DNA from: Actinomycetes bacterium
GTDB lineage: Bacteria > Actinomycetota > Actinomycetes > Actinomycetales > Microbacteriaceae
Reading direction: 5' to 3'
Assembly (NCBI GenBank): GCA_029779645.1
Contig: JAKPAC010000005.1
Location: 62,001-126,000 of the forward strand
Length of the DNA stretch: 64,000 nucleotides
Made by a program: the position numbers and the translations under genes. This document shows, one piece after another, positions 1 through 8,983 of the stretch (its first letter is position 1; each line of letters begins with the position of its first letter). Under the pieces are notes generated by a model. The model was not told where the DNA came from. It was given only the letters and a program-made list of their open reading frames with translations, and made no database searches.

Positions 1-102
1 CTCCGTTCGCCAGCGACCGGCTGCGGCCGGCCCACGGCGCATTCTGTCATGGACCACGCGCGCCCCGCGAACGCGACGACCGACGCCCGCGCCGGCCGGC
101 CG

Positions 103-1206
103 TCACGGTGCGATCCGCAGGACCCGGTCGTCGTCCGGGGCGGGCTCGCCTCGGCCGTCCGTGTTGCTGGTGAGCACCCAGAGCGCCCCGTCCGGCGCGA
201 GGGCGACATCGCGCATCCTGCCGAACTCGCGCACCAGCTCCTCCGTCGACGCGGCGAGGTCGTCGAGCGGCACCCGGCGCAGCCGCTCACCCCGCAGGTT
301 CGCGATGTAGAGCGCATCGCCCGCGACAGCGATCCCGCTCGGGCTCGCATCCCTCGGCGCCCACTGCTGCAGCGGGTCGACGAATCCGGCGCGATGCGCG
401 ATGCCCTCGACGACCGGCCAGCCGTAGTTGCCCCCGGCCTCGATCAGGTTGAGCTCATCCCACGTGTGCTGTCCGAACTCGCTCGCGAAGAGCCTGCCAT
501 CGGCGTCCCAGGCGAGTCCCTGCGGGTTCCGATGCCCGAGCGTGAACACCGGCGATCCCTCGAATGGGTTGTCGGCGGGGATGCCGCCATCCGGTGTGAG
601 GCGCAGGATCTTGCCGCCGAGCGAGTTCGGGTTCTGGGCCGAAGCCGCATCCCCGGCATCGCCGACGGTCGCGTAGAGCATCCCATCGGGGCCGAAGGCG
701 ATCCGACCGCCGTTGTGATTCGCGGCCCGCGGCAGCCCCTCGATGATCACCGTCGGCGCGCCGATGCGACGCGCAGCGGGGACACCGGTCAGTGGAACGC
801 GAACGATCCGGTTGTCGCCGGCGCTCGTGAAGTACGCATACAGCTCGCTGCCGCGAAGCGCGAGGCCGAGGAGCCCGCCCTCGCCGCCGTGCGCGACGCC
901 GTCGATCACGCCGAGTGCACGCACGCTGCCGTCGCGTCCGAGCTCGAGCACCCGCGCCGAGTCGCGCTCGCTGATCAGGGTGGTGTCGCCGTCGAACACG
1001 ATCGACCACGGCGCGCGCAGTCCACGCGCGACGACGGCGACCTCACCGGCGGAGCGAGCGGGCCCGGCCGATGAAGGCACGGGGCCGGCGGGCTGCTCCC
1101 GGGCTCCCGGCGCCGTGCCGCACGCGCCGAGCAGGGCGAGCGTGGCGACGACAACGGCGACGGTCAAGAGTGAAACGCCGCGGGATTGGATGTGGCGGGT
1201 GCGCAT
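103..1206 (-). CDS. PQQ-dependent sugar dehydrogenase, lipoprotein
   Basis: Predicted 367-residue secreted lipoprotein of the soluble PQQ glucose/sorbosone dehydrogenase (GSDH) family, which oxidises aldoses outside the membrane. A hydrophobic segment (about residues 12-28) ends in lipobox LGAC with Cys29. Family stretches seen: GEGGLLGLAL, NHNGGRIAFGPDG, VGDAGD, GHRNPQGLAWD and EAGGNYGW. ATG at 1206 was chosen because AAGGAG lies 5 nt before it and the signal peptide follows at once; the open frame continues upstream to 1590 without such support. It is divergent from the alcohol dehydrogenase at 1319. No PQQ synthesis genes are in the window, so the cofactor source is unknown. Confidence 0.85.
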   Translation of the reverse strand: MRTRHIQSRGVSLLTVAVVVATLALLGACGTAPGAREQPAGPVPSSAGPARSAGEVAVVARGLRAPWSIVFDGDTTLISERDSARVLELGRDGSVRALGVIDGVAHGGEGGLLGLALRGSELYAYFTSAGDNRIVRVPLTGVPAARRIGAPTVIIEGLPRAANHNGGRIAFGPDGMLYATVGDAGDAASAQNPNSLGGKILRLTPDGGIPADNPFEGSPVFTLGHRNPQGLAWDADGRLFASEFGQHTWDELNLIEAGGNYGWPVVEGIAHRAGFVDPLQQWAPRDASPSGIAVAGDALYIANLRGERLRRVPLDDLAASTEELVREFGRMRDVALAPDGALWVLTSNTDGRGEPAPDDDRVLRIAP

Positions 1207-1318
1207 GACGGCTCCTTGGGACCCATGCTGGCACGCCCACCCTAGGATTGGGAGCGATCGATGCGCCTCAATGGAGCGGCCCGCGCCTCGAGGCCGACGG
1301 CGAGTGAAGGAGACCACC

Positions 1319-2341
1319 ATGCGTGGAGTCATGATGTACGCGGCCGGCGATGTGCGCGTCGAAGATCGTGAGATGCCGACCATCGTCGAGCCGACGGACG
1401 CGATCATCAAGCTCGCCGCGTCGTGCGTCTGTGGATCAGACCTCTGGCCATACCGCGGGGTCGACACGCTGCGGCGCGCGCGCCCGATGGGACACGAGTA
1501 CATCGGGACCGTGACCGAGGTCGGCGCTGATGTCACCACGGTCAAGCCGGGCGACTTCGTGGTGGGATCGTTCATCGCCTCGGACAACACCTGCGAGATC
1601 TGCGCGGCCGGCTATCAGTCGCGCTGCGTGCACGCGGTTGGGATGGGCGCGATGGGCACGCAGGCAGAGTACGCGCGCATCCCGCTCGCCGACGGCACGC
1701 TCGTCGCCACCCCCGGCCAGCCGAACCCCGAGCTCATCCCCTCGCTCATGGCCGCGTCCGACGTGCTGGGCACCGGCTGGTTCGCCGCGGTCGCCGCCGA
1801 GGCCGGCCCGGGCAAGACGATCGCGGTGGTGGGTGACGGCGCGGTCGGCCTCTGCGCCATTCTGGCGGCCAAGCAGCTGGGCGCCGAGCGGATCATCGCG
1901 TTCAGCCGCCACGCCGATCGACAGGCGCTCGCCCGCGAGTTCGGCGCGACCGACATCGTCGAGCTGCGCGGCGACGAGGGCGCCGCCGCGGTGAAGGCGC
2001 TCACGAGCGGATACGGGGCGCACGGCACCGTGGAGGCGGTCGGAACCCAGGAATCCATGTGGCAGGCCATCAAGTCGACCCGCCCCGGCGGGCATGTCGG
2101 CTACGTGGGCGTCTCGCACGGTGTCGAGCTCGACGGCCTGCGCCTGTTCGGCTCGGTCGTGCACCTGCACGGCGGCCCCGCGCCGGTGCGGCGGTTCCTC
2201 CCCGAGCTGATCCAGCTGATCTGGGACCGTCGGATCGACCCTGGCAAGGTCTTCGATCTCGCGCTCCCCCTCGAACAGGCCGCCGAAGCGTACCGGGCGA
2301 TGGACGAGCGGCGCGCGACGAAGGTGCTGCTCACCCTCTAG
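1319..2341 (+). CDS. zinc-dependent alcohol dehydrogenase
   Basis: 340-residue medium-chain dehydrogenase/reductase. The catalytic zinc site is visible as ASCVCGSDLW and GHEYIGTV; the dinucleotide fold is IAVVGDGAVG, followed by SRHADR, whose basic residues suggest NADP(H). The structural zinc loop reads ASDNTCEIC then AAGYQSRC, so three cysteines are present and the usual first cysteine position is Asp. GAAGGAG precedes the ATG. The stop overlaps the LysR stop by 3 nt in a convergent arrangement. The substrate is unknown. Confidence 0.85.
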   Translation: MRGVMMYAAGDVRVEDREMPTIVEPTDAIIKLAASCVCGSDLWPYRGVDTLRRARPMGHEYIGTVTEVGADVTTVKPGDFVVGSFIASDNTCEICAAGYQSRCVHAVGMGAMGTQAEYARIPLADGTLVATPGQPNPELIPSLMAASDVLGTGWFAAVAAEAGPGKTIAVVGDGAVGLCAILAAKQLGAERIIAFSRHADRQALAREFGATDIVELRGDEGAAAVKALTSGYGAHGTVEAVGTQESMWQAIKSTRPGGHVGYVGVSHGVELDGLRLFGSVVHLHGGPAPVRRFLPELIQLIWDRRIDPGKVFDLALPLEQAAEAYRAMDERRATKVLLTL

Positions 2342-3297
2342 GCGCCCTGATCCGACGGCACCCCGGGACTGCTTCCGCCGCCGGCGGCTGCCGCAATCGC
2401 CACCAGCTCGCGCGCCGTGCCCGCGAGGTCGCGCTTCGAGCCGCGCCAGACCGCGCGGAGCGGTCGTGTGATCGGCTGGGGGCCGACGGCGAGCGTATGG
2501 ATGCGGCCGAGGCGCGCATCGTCGCGCACCGCGAGCTCACTGAGCACGGCCGGCGCCACCCCGGAGCGCACCGCCGACCGGATGGCGGCTTCGGTCGCGA
2601 GCGAGACGAGCGGTGGGCGCGCGGGGCGCCCGACCGCTCGCAGCACCGCCGACTCGAAGGCCGCGCGCGTGCCGCTCCCGGCCTCGCGGGCTGCCAGCGG
2701 CACATCCGCGAGCTCGTCGATCGAGACGGCGGTCCGGGTCGACCATGCATGAGTGGGTGACACCGCGACGACCATGCGATCCTCGCCGACCGGGATGCTC
2801 CCCAGACCGCGAGGCGGCTCCGGCTGCTCGATGAAGCCGAGGTCGATCGCACCCGAGCGCACGAGCGCGATGACGTCCTCGCTGTTCGCGGTGCGAAGCT
2901 CCACCACGGTCGTCGCGCTCCCCGCCTCGGTCTGGCGCCGGCGGAGCTCCATCACCCACGCGGGCAGGAGATAGGCGGCGATCGTCTGGCTCGCGCCCAC
3001 CGAGAGCGTCGTCGCCGCTGTGTGCCCGCGCAGCGCGGACGCGGTGGCCGCAAGCCGCGCGCTTGCCGCCAGCACCTCCTGGACCTCGCCGAGGATCTCC
3101 GCGCCGGCAGCGGTGGCGGTCACGCCGAACGGCGAGCGCTGCACCAGCTCGAGGCCGAGCAGTCGCTCGAGATTGCGCACGCGATACGACACCGCCTGCT
3201 GGGTGACGCCGAGGTCCTTGGCGGCGCGCGAGATGCTGCCGTTGCGAATGACCGACTCGAAGTGTCGGAGATCGATCAGTGTGGGCGCGGACACCAT
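2338..3297 (-). CDS. LysR-family transcriptional regulator
   Basis: 319-residue LysR-type regulator. The N-terminal winged helix is clear (LRHFESVIRNGSISRAAKDL, then GVTQQAVSYRVRNLERLLG), followed by an effector-binding domain. It is divergent from the YeiH-type exporter at 3380. This pairing resembles the YeiE-YeiH arrangement of other bacteria, so it probably controls that gene. The chosen ATG places the helix-turn-helix about 20 residues in, as usual; the upstream open frame has no recognisable content. Confidence 0.85.
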   Translation of the reverse strand: MVSAPTLIDLRHFESVIRNGSISRAAKDLGVTQQAVSYRVRNLERLLGLELVQRSPFGVTATAAGAEILGEVQEVLAASARLAATASALRGHTAATTLSVGASQTIAAYLLPAWVMELRRRQTEAGSATTVVELRTANSEDVIALVRSGAIDLGFIEQPEPPRGLGSIPVGEDRMVVAVSPTHAWSTRTAVSIDELADVPLAAREAGSGTRAAFESAVLRAVGRPARPPLVSLATEAAIRSAVRSGVAPAVLSELAVRDDARLGRIHTLAVGPQPITRPLRAVWRGSKRDLAGTARELVAIAAAAGGGSSPGVPSDQGA

Positions 3298-3304
3298 CCC
3301 ACGA

Positions 3305-3321
3305 TACAACGATGATTTGTA
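3305..3321. promoter_or_regulatory. putative LysR operator dyad
   Basis: Inverted repeat TACAA-N7-TTGTA in the 82-bp gap between the LysR gene (start 3297) and the exporter gene (start 3380). Size and symmetry suit a LysR-type site. Its position 8 nt before the regulator start suggests autoregulation. Confidence 0.45.
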
Positions 3322-3379
3322 CCCGGGCAAAGAGCCGGGAGCTTCCCGCGGCCCACCCGCGCGCGACAGACTTCTGCAC

Positions 3380-4417
3380 ATGCAGGTCACTCCCATCGCC
3401 ACCCTCCCACAGCGACTCGCCGCACGCGGCGTGAAGGTGGTGCCCGGTCTCCTGCTCTGTCTCGCGATCGCCGCGGTCGCGACGATCATCGGCAGGCTCG
3501 TGCCGATTGTCGGCTCCGCGATCCCCGCGGTCGTCATCGGCGTGCTCGTCGCGGTGGTGCGCAGGCCGAGTGGGCGTGCCGCCCCCGGCGTCGCGTACGC
3601 CGGCAAGTTCGTGCTGCAGTGCGCCGTCGTGCTGCTGGGCGTCCAGCTCTCGCTCAAGAGCATCGTCGAGGTCGGCGCGCAGTCGTTCCCGGTCATGCTC
3701 AGCTCGCTCGCCGTGTGCCTGCTCGCGGCGTGGCTCATCGGTCGCGCCCTGCGCATCGACCGCGGCATCCGCACGCTGATCGGCGTCGGCACCGGCATCT
3801 GCGGCGCATCCGCGATCGCCGCCGTCGCGCCCATCGTCCGTGCGAAGAGCCACGACATCTCGTACGCGATCTCGACGATCTTCCTGTTCAACCTGCTGGC
3901 AGTCGTCGTGTTCCCGCCCATCGGTCATGCCCTCGGAATGACCCCGGAGGCGTTCGGCCTGTTCGCCGGCACCGCGGTGAACGACACGAGCTCGGTCGTC
4001 GCCGCCGCGAGCGTGTTCAGCAGCGCCGCACTGGGCTTCGCGGTGGTCGTGAAGCTCGTGCGCACCCTCATGATCATCCCGATCAGCGTGACGCTCGCCG
4101 TCGTCGAGGGCCGCCGCAGCGGCGACGGCGCTCGCCTGACCCCGATGCGGGTGTTCGCGCTCATCCCCTGGTTTCTCTTCGGCTTCATCATCATGGCCGG
4201 GATCGCGTCGACGGGGGTCTTCTCCCCCGACGTGACGTCGGCGCTCACCGACGTCAGCGTGTTCCTCGTCGCGACGGCGCTCGCCGGCATCGGCCTCTCG
4301 ACCGACCTGCGAGCGATCCGCGCCGCGGGGCTGCGGCCGCTGCTGCTCGGCGGAATCCTCTCAGCGCTCGTCGCCCTGACCACCCTCGGCACCATGCTGC
4401 TCACCGGGCACCTGTGA
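3380..4417 (+). CDS. YeiH family putative sulfate exporter
   Basis: 345-residue polytopic membrane protein of the UPF0324/YeiH family. About ten hydrophobic segments are present; typical stretches are AGKFVLQCAVVLLGVQLSLK, GTGICGASAIAAVAPIV and AGTAVNDTSSVVAA. The family is annotated as a putative sulfate exporter, mostly without biochemical proof. It is transcribed away from the LysR regulator. Its last 57 nt overlap the 3' end of the convergent pilus adhesin gene. The ATG lacks a good ribosome site; CAGACT 7 nt upstream may be a -10 for a leaderless start. Confidence 0.85.
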   Translation: MQVTPIATLPQRLAARGVKVVPGLLLCLAIAAVATIIGRLVPIVGSAIPAVVIGVLVAVVRRPSGRAAPGVAYAGKFVLQCAVVLLGVQLSLKSIVEVGAQSFPVMLSSLAVCLLAAWLIGRALRIDRGIRTLIGVGTGICGASAIAAVAPIVRAKSHDISYAISTIFLFNLLAVVVFPPIGHALGMTPEAFGLFAGTAVNDTSSVVAAASVFSSAALGFAVVVKLVRTLMIIPISVTLAVVEGRRSGDGARLTPMRVFALIPWFLFGFIIMAGIASTGVFSPDVTSALTDVSVFLVATALAGIGLSTDLRAIRAAGLRPLLLGGILSALVALTTLGTMLLTGHL

Positions 4418-7400
4418 CCGCGTCGCCCTCCGGCGCATCCACGCGCCGAGCCCCGCGGCGAGCGCCAGCACTCCCGCGATCGCCCAGAACCGCTGCTCGC
4501 CCACGCCGCCGGTGTGCGGGAGCCCGGGCAGCGTCACGAGCTGGTTGACGATCCGGCCCAGGTTCCAATCAAGCTGCGCGCCCTCCGACGGCGGCCCGAT
4601 CGTGAAGGCCCTGGGCGTCGCATCGAGCCGGAATCCGGCAGGTGCCGTCGTCTCGACGAGTCGATACGCACCCCACTCAAGCCCCGTGAGGCGAAAATGG
4701 CCTGCGCGGGGGTCACGATCCGCGCCCTGCTCGCACCCAGCCGGGGTTCTGGCGACGCAGTCCATGACGGCGACCTGCGTCGTGCCGGCGCCATCCGGGC
4801 CCACAAGCAGCCATGCCGAGCCGCCAAGGTGGCGCGGCCCGTCCGGCCCACCGGACTCCGCCGACTCGACCTTCTCCCAAACGAGACTGCCGCGCGGGAG
4901 CGCGCGGTTCGTGAACACGCACGTCACGTTGCGACCGGCCACGCTCGTCGGAATCGTGACCGTGCCGCTTGTCGCGGGGCGCTCGGCAATCACCACCGCA
5001 CCGCCCGGACCATCGACGAGGCATCGCAGTCGCGAATCGTAGGTGCGCGGGATGCCGCCGCCTGCGGCAAGCTCCGTGATCGCGTAGCTCCCACCCGCCA
5101 TCACGAGGTGCGGACCCAGCTGCGCTGACTGCACTCCGTCGGCGCTCCCCGTGGTCGTCGCCTGAGCGACCGGGGCGCCGGAGCCTCCGACGCTCGCGAG
5201 CGAGAGCCCGAACTGGTCACCGGGGTTGAAGCGCCCCTGCACGTCCTTCTTGACGGTCAGGGTTGGCGGCAGCGCACACGAGGCGAGGTCGGTGATGCTC
5301 GACCCGGGCACGATCGTGCCCGGGGTCGCGACCACCGAGCCGAGCTGCGCACCGGTGATCGGGTCGATTCGCCAGATATTGCCGTCGGAAGACAGATAGA
5401 CCTCGCCATTCGCCGCGAACGCCACCCCGCTGATCGGACCATAGCTCTGGGCGACCGCGGGCACGGTCGAGCGACCGGGGAGCACGTGCGTCGGCTCGCT
5501 CACGCTGCGCCCGGCGGCGAGGTGCTGCGCCGACACCACGGTGAAGCTCACGTTGGCGCTCCCATCGCCGGCGCCCGCCCGCATCACGATGTGCGCGTTT
5601 CCCGCGGCGTCGAAAGCCATGTCACCGCCGACATTGCTCACGTCGTGCACCGCGCTGGTGACCCGCGTCGCACCGAGCGGCGCGATCTGCGCCCCGATCG
5701 GCTTCGTGGAGTCGAACTCGTACAACACGAAGTACGTGCCGTCTGTGCGAGCCTCGAAGCCCCCGAACGCGAAGCGGCCGTTCGACGGGTCGACGGCCCC
5801 GCCCGACATGGTCGGCAGGGTCGAGCCGAAGATCCGCGCGATCGAGCTCTCGTAGCCTCCGGTCGGCGTCTTGCGCACGACATCCACCTGGCGCTGTGTG
5901 GCTGAGAACGACCGCACGAGCGCATAGATGGTGCCGTCGCGGCCGACGGCCAGCGCGTTCATGCCGTCCATCGTCCAGCCGCGCGACGGCGACCACCCCG
6001 TGTAGTAGCTCCGCCAGGCGGCGGCGTTCGTCACCGCGTTCCCCGCCGCGGTGTTCAGCGTGCCCACCTCGCCGCGATAGTTGATGGCGTACACGGTTGC
6101 CGGCGTGCACACCGCGGGCGGGGTCGTCTCCGTGTTGGTGAAGGTGCACGTGATGTTTGCCCCGACCGCCGCCGCGGGGATCGTGAGGCCGCCGCTGGAC
6201 GTGCCCGGTCCCGTCACCGCGACCACCCCCGCGGCGCCGGTGACGCCATCGATCCGGCACGTGAGCGCAGCGGCGTAGACGCCGAGATGCGCGCTCGTCT
6301 CGGCGAGTGCCAGCGTGTCGCCGACCGTCACCATCATCGGACCCGCCTTCTCGAGCAGCACGCTCGTTTCCGGCACAGGGGTCTTGGCGACCACTGAGGT
6401 GATCTCGGCACCGCCCGACGCGACTCGCAGGGTGAACTCGCGCCCGACGGCGCTGCCGCGAAGATCCTTCTGCACGGTGAGCGTCGTCGGCGGATTCTGG
6501 GCGCAGGCGGCGAGATCCGAGCCGGCACCGCTGTACGGGTTCGTGGTGACCGGTGCCCCGATGACCTGCGCGGTCAGCGGGTTGATCTGATAGACGGAGG
6601 TCTTCGTGCCGATGTACAGCTTGCCGCCGCCGCCGACCGCCATGCCGTTGACCTGATCGCCGTACTGCGCCGTCCCGGTCGCCTTGGCCACCGAGCCCGA
6701 CACCTCGCTCGGCCAGGAATCGTACGCGGTGTACGCCGCGTTCGTCTGCCGGCCCGCGGCGAGGTCTGCGGCCGTGACCGTCGTGATCGTCAGCGTGCCA
6801 TCGGCGGCGCGATGCGAGAGCACGTAGAGATTGCCGGCACCGTCGAACGCGATGTCGCCGTTGAGGTCGGCCGCAGTCCCCATGCCGACGCGAATCCTCC
6901 CGGCGACGCTGCGCTTGCCGGACGCGAGATCGATCTCATGCACCAGAAAGTAGCCCGCCCGAAACCCGCCCCAGACGTACCTGCCGGTGACCGGGTCGAT
7001 CGCGCCTGCGACGGGCACCGCGTTCGACTCGTAGCTGTAGAGGTACGTGGCTGGCTTGTAGCTCGCCGGATCGAGCCAGCGCCACGCCGCGTCATCACCC
7101 GGTTCCTTCACCATCATGCGGATGGAGACGTTCCACATCGTGCTCGGGTAGCCGCTGTCGTACTGGTAGAAGCGGGCGTACGCGTACAGGGTTCCGTCCA
7201 TGCCCGCGGCGAGGCCGTTCGCGCCGATCTTGGTCGGAATGTTCGCTCCCTGATTCAGGCCCTCAGCGCTGGGATTCCAGGCCGTATACAGCGAGTACCA
7301 GCCACCCATGCGCGTGGCCGCGCCGCCGGAGTCCGGCACCGAGTAGACCGACGCGGTCTCGGTGAGCCCGTACAGCTGCGACGGCACGCACAGCGCTGCA

Positions 7401-7849
7401 TCCAGGAGCTTCGGCGCCTCCTCCGGCAGCGACGGCACGGCGGTCGCGCCGAGGTGTTCGTCGACCGCATCGGCGCGCTTCCCGGCGATGCCCTCGGGCC
7501 GCGCATCGTCGCTCGTCGATGCGTCGCCCAGCACCGGCGAATCGTGCTCTGCCGGCACGTCGTCCTCTGCCCCGGCACGCTGCTCGCGCTCCGGCGCCGC
7601 CTCGGCCGCCGCCTGGCCCTGGTCCTCGGCGTGCACCTCGCTCCCTGTGCCGCCCTGCACCGCGTCGGGCTCCGCGACGCGCGGAACCGCCTCGACCTGC
7701 CGCGCCTCGCGATCATCCGGCTGCGCCGTGCTGTCGAGGCTCGCCGAGCCAACGGCTGTGAAGAGCACCATCGCCACCCCGAGCCACCCGAATCGTCGAC
7801 GAACGCCCCAAGACCACCCCCTCCCGCGGCCCATCCGCCGCACGCTCAC
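4361..7849 (-). CDS. LPXTG-anchored pilus adhesin (probable tip protein)
   Basis: About 1162 residues, last gene of the pilus operon. Order: basic N-terminus and signal peptide, a low-complexity Asp/Glu/Ala stretch, a first module starting CVPSQLYGL (near 150) with propeller-like repeats, a prealbumin-like unit starting TLTVQKDL (near 453) and ending in TCTFTN, a second copy of both (CTPATVYAI near 579, TLTVKKDV near 862), a SpaA-like domain with E-box YRLVETTAPAGF, then sorting signal LPHTGG (near 1110), a membrane segment and an RRR tail. No pilin YPKN motif is visible, which favours a tip over a backbone role. GTG at 7849 overlaps the sortase stop (GTGA) and has GAGGTG 8 nt before it; ATG at 7834 is the alternative. 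Confidence 0.82.
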   Translation of the reverse strand: MSVRRMGRGRGWSWGVRRRFGWLGVAMVLFTAVGSASLDSTAQPDDREARQVEAVPRVAEPDAVQGGTGSEVHAEDQGQAAAEAAPEREQRAGAEDDVPAEHDSPVLGDASTSDDARPEGIAGKRADAVDEHLGATAVPSLPEEAPKLLDAALCVPSQLYGLTETASVYSVPDSGGAATRMGGWYSLYTAWNPSAEGLNQGANIPTKIGANGLAAGMDGTLYAYARFYQYDSGYPSTMWNVSIRMMVKEPGDDAAWRWLDPASYKPATYLYSYESNAVPVAGAIDPVTGRYVWGGFRAGYFLVHEIDLASGKRSVAGRIRVGMGTAADLNGDIAFDGAGNLYVLSHRAADGTLTITTVTAADLAAGRQTNAAYTAYDSWPSEVSGSVAKATGTAQYGDQVNGMAVGGGGKLYIGTKTSVYQINPLTAQVIGAPVTTNPYSGAGSDLAACAQNPPTTLTVQKDLRGSAVGREFTLRVASGGAEITSVVAKTPVPETSVLLEKAGPMMVTVGDTLALAETSAHLGVYAAALTCRIDGVTGAAGVVAVTGPGTSSGGLTIPAAAVGANITCTFTNTETTPPAVCTPATVYAINYRGEVGTLNTAAGNAVTNAAAWRSYYTGWSPSRGWTMDGMNALAVGRDGTIYALVRSFSATQRQVDVVRKTPTGGYESSIARIFGSTLPTMSGGAVDPSNGRFAFGGFEARTDGTYFVLYEFDSTKPIGAQIAPLGATRVTSAVHDVSNVGGDMAFDAAGNAHIVMRAGAGDGSANVSFTVVSAQHLAAGRSVSEPTHVLPGRSTVPAVAQSYGPISGVAFAANGEVYLSSDGNIWRIDPITGAQLGSVVATPGTIVPGSSITDLASCALPPTLTVKKDVQGRFNPGDQFGLSLASVGGSGAPVAQATTTGSADGVQSAQLGPHLVMAGGSYAITELAAGGGIPRTYDSRLRCLVDGPGGAVVIAERPATSGTVTIPTSVAGRNVTCVFTNRALPRGSLVWEKVESAESGGPDGPRHLGGSAWLLVGPDGAGTTQVAVMDCVARTPAGCEQGADRDPRAGHFRLTGLEWGAYRLVETTAPAGFRLDATPRAFTIGPPSEGAQLDWNLGRIVNQLVTLPGLPHTGGVGEQRFWAIAGVLALAAGLGAWMRRRATRSQVPGEQHGAEGGQGDER

Positions 7850-8889
7850 GGGACGCGCACCTCGCGCACCTCGCCGCCCGGGCGCCCGCGCGCGGCGACG
7901 CGCGCCGTGCGCCGGCGATGCGCGCTGCGCCGTGCGCCGAGTCGCGCATCGACCCGGCCGTTGCGCACCAGATAGGCCGTGATCGCGCCAAGACCGAGCA
8001 GACCCCAGAGCGCCCACCAGGCGAACCCGGGGATCTCCGGCTCCTGCCCGGCGCGCGCAATGTCGTGCTGCGGTGTCGGCAGCACGCGCTCGCCGGTGAC
8101 GAGGATCCGATGCGAGTTCACACCGAGCGGCGTGCACGTCACGAGCGTCACCAGGTCCGCTCCCGCCTCCGGTCGGATCGTATCGGTGTTCTCCGGTGCG
8201 ACCACCTTCGTCTGCCTGACCCGATAGCTCAACACGTTGCCGAGCAGCTCGACGGTGAACGTCTCGCCGACTCGCACCTCGTTCAGCCTGGTGAACATCG
8301 CCGCGTTGGCAAGGCCACGGTGCGCCGTGACCACCGCGTGACGGCCTTCGCCGCCGATCGGCAGGTGGGAACCCTCGAGATGCCCCGCACCACGCTGCAG
8401 GGTGCGCTCGCTGGTGCCGTGGTACATCGGCAGATCGACGCCGATCGTGACGAGTCGCACGCGCCCCATGACCGCGTGCTCGGAGCCTCCGAGCGTCTGC
8501 AGATAGCCCGGCGCGTCCGTGCTCAGCGCTCCCTGTCCCTCGGGAACATGGCCGTTCACGGGGAGTACAGCGCCGGCGCTCAGCGCGTCGTTGTACCGCT
8601 CGGCCGCGGCCAGCTGCTCCTCCGCAGAAGGATCAAGCGTCTGCAGCGTTCGGGTGTAGTCGACGATGATCCGTGACTGGTTGTACGCGCTCACCCACTG
8701 CGCGGTCATCGGGTACAGCCCGGCCCCCAGCGCGCCGAGCGCCATCGTGACGATCGTCAGGGTCAGCCAGCTCGGCTTCCACCGCGCACGAGCCGCACGC
8801 GGTGCGTGCGGCTCGGCGTCTTCGGGGCCCGGCCCCGAAGGAGGTGCGTGAAGGACGCTCAAGTCGACACGGGCCCGGGGGAAGGCCAT
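7846..8889 (-). CDS. class C sortase (pilus polymerising)
   Basis: 347-residue membrane transpeptidase that joins pilin subunits through their LPXTG motifs. An N-terminal membrane segment (about 45-65) is followed by the catalytic domain: His in VVTAHRGLANAAMFTRL (near 184), Cys in LVTLVTCTPLGVNSHR (near 248) with Arg in SHRILVTGER, and a C-terminal membrane segment typical of class C. It lies between major pilin and adhesin and is translationally coupled to the latter. The start is uncertain: the ATG at 8889 has no ribosome site, while GAAGGAGGTG (8921-8930) stands 9 nt before an in-frame ATC at 8913. Confidence 0.88.
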   Translation of the reverse strand: MAFPRARVDLSVLHAPPSGPGPEDAEPHAPRAARARWKPSWLTLTIVTMALGALGAGLYPMTAQWVSAYNQSRIIVDYTRTLQTLDPSAEEQLAAAERYNDALSAGAVLPVNGHVPEGQGALSTDAPGYLQTLGGSEHAVMGRVRLVTIGVDLPMYHGTSERTLQRGAGHLEGSHLPIGGEGRHAVVTAHRGLANAAMFTRLNEVRVGETFTVELLGNVLSYRVRQTKVVAPENTDTIRPEAGADLVTLVTCTPLGVNSHRILVTGERVLPTPQHDIARAGQEPEIPGFAWWALWGLLGLGAITAYLVRNGRVDARLGARRSAHRRRTARVAARGRPGGEVREVRVP

Positions 8890-8983
8890 GGGAGATTGTT
8901 CGACGAGCTTGATGGGGATGCACCTCCTTCGGGTCGGGAGCACGTGGCGCGTGGGCGGCGAAGGTCCGCCCACGCGAGCCGCT

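Noticed and set aside
49..1074. Plus-strand open frame opposite the PQQ dehydrogenase
   Set aside because: No ribosome site and no domain; the opposite strand encodes a clear lipoprotein.
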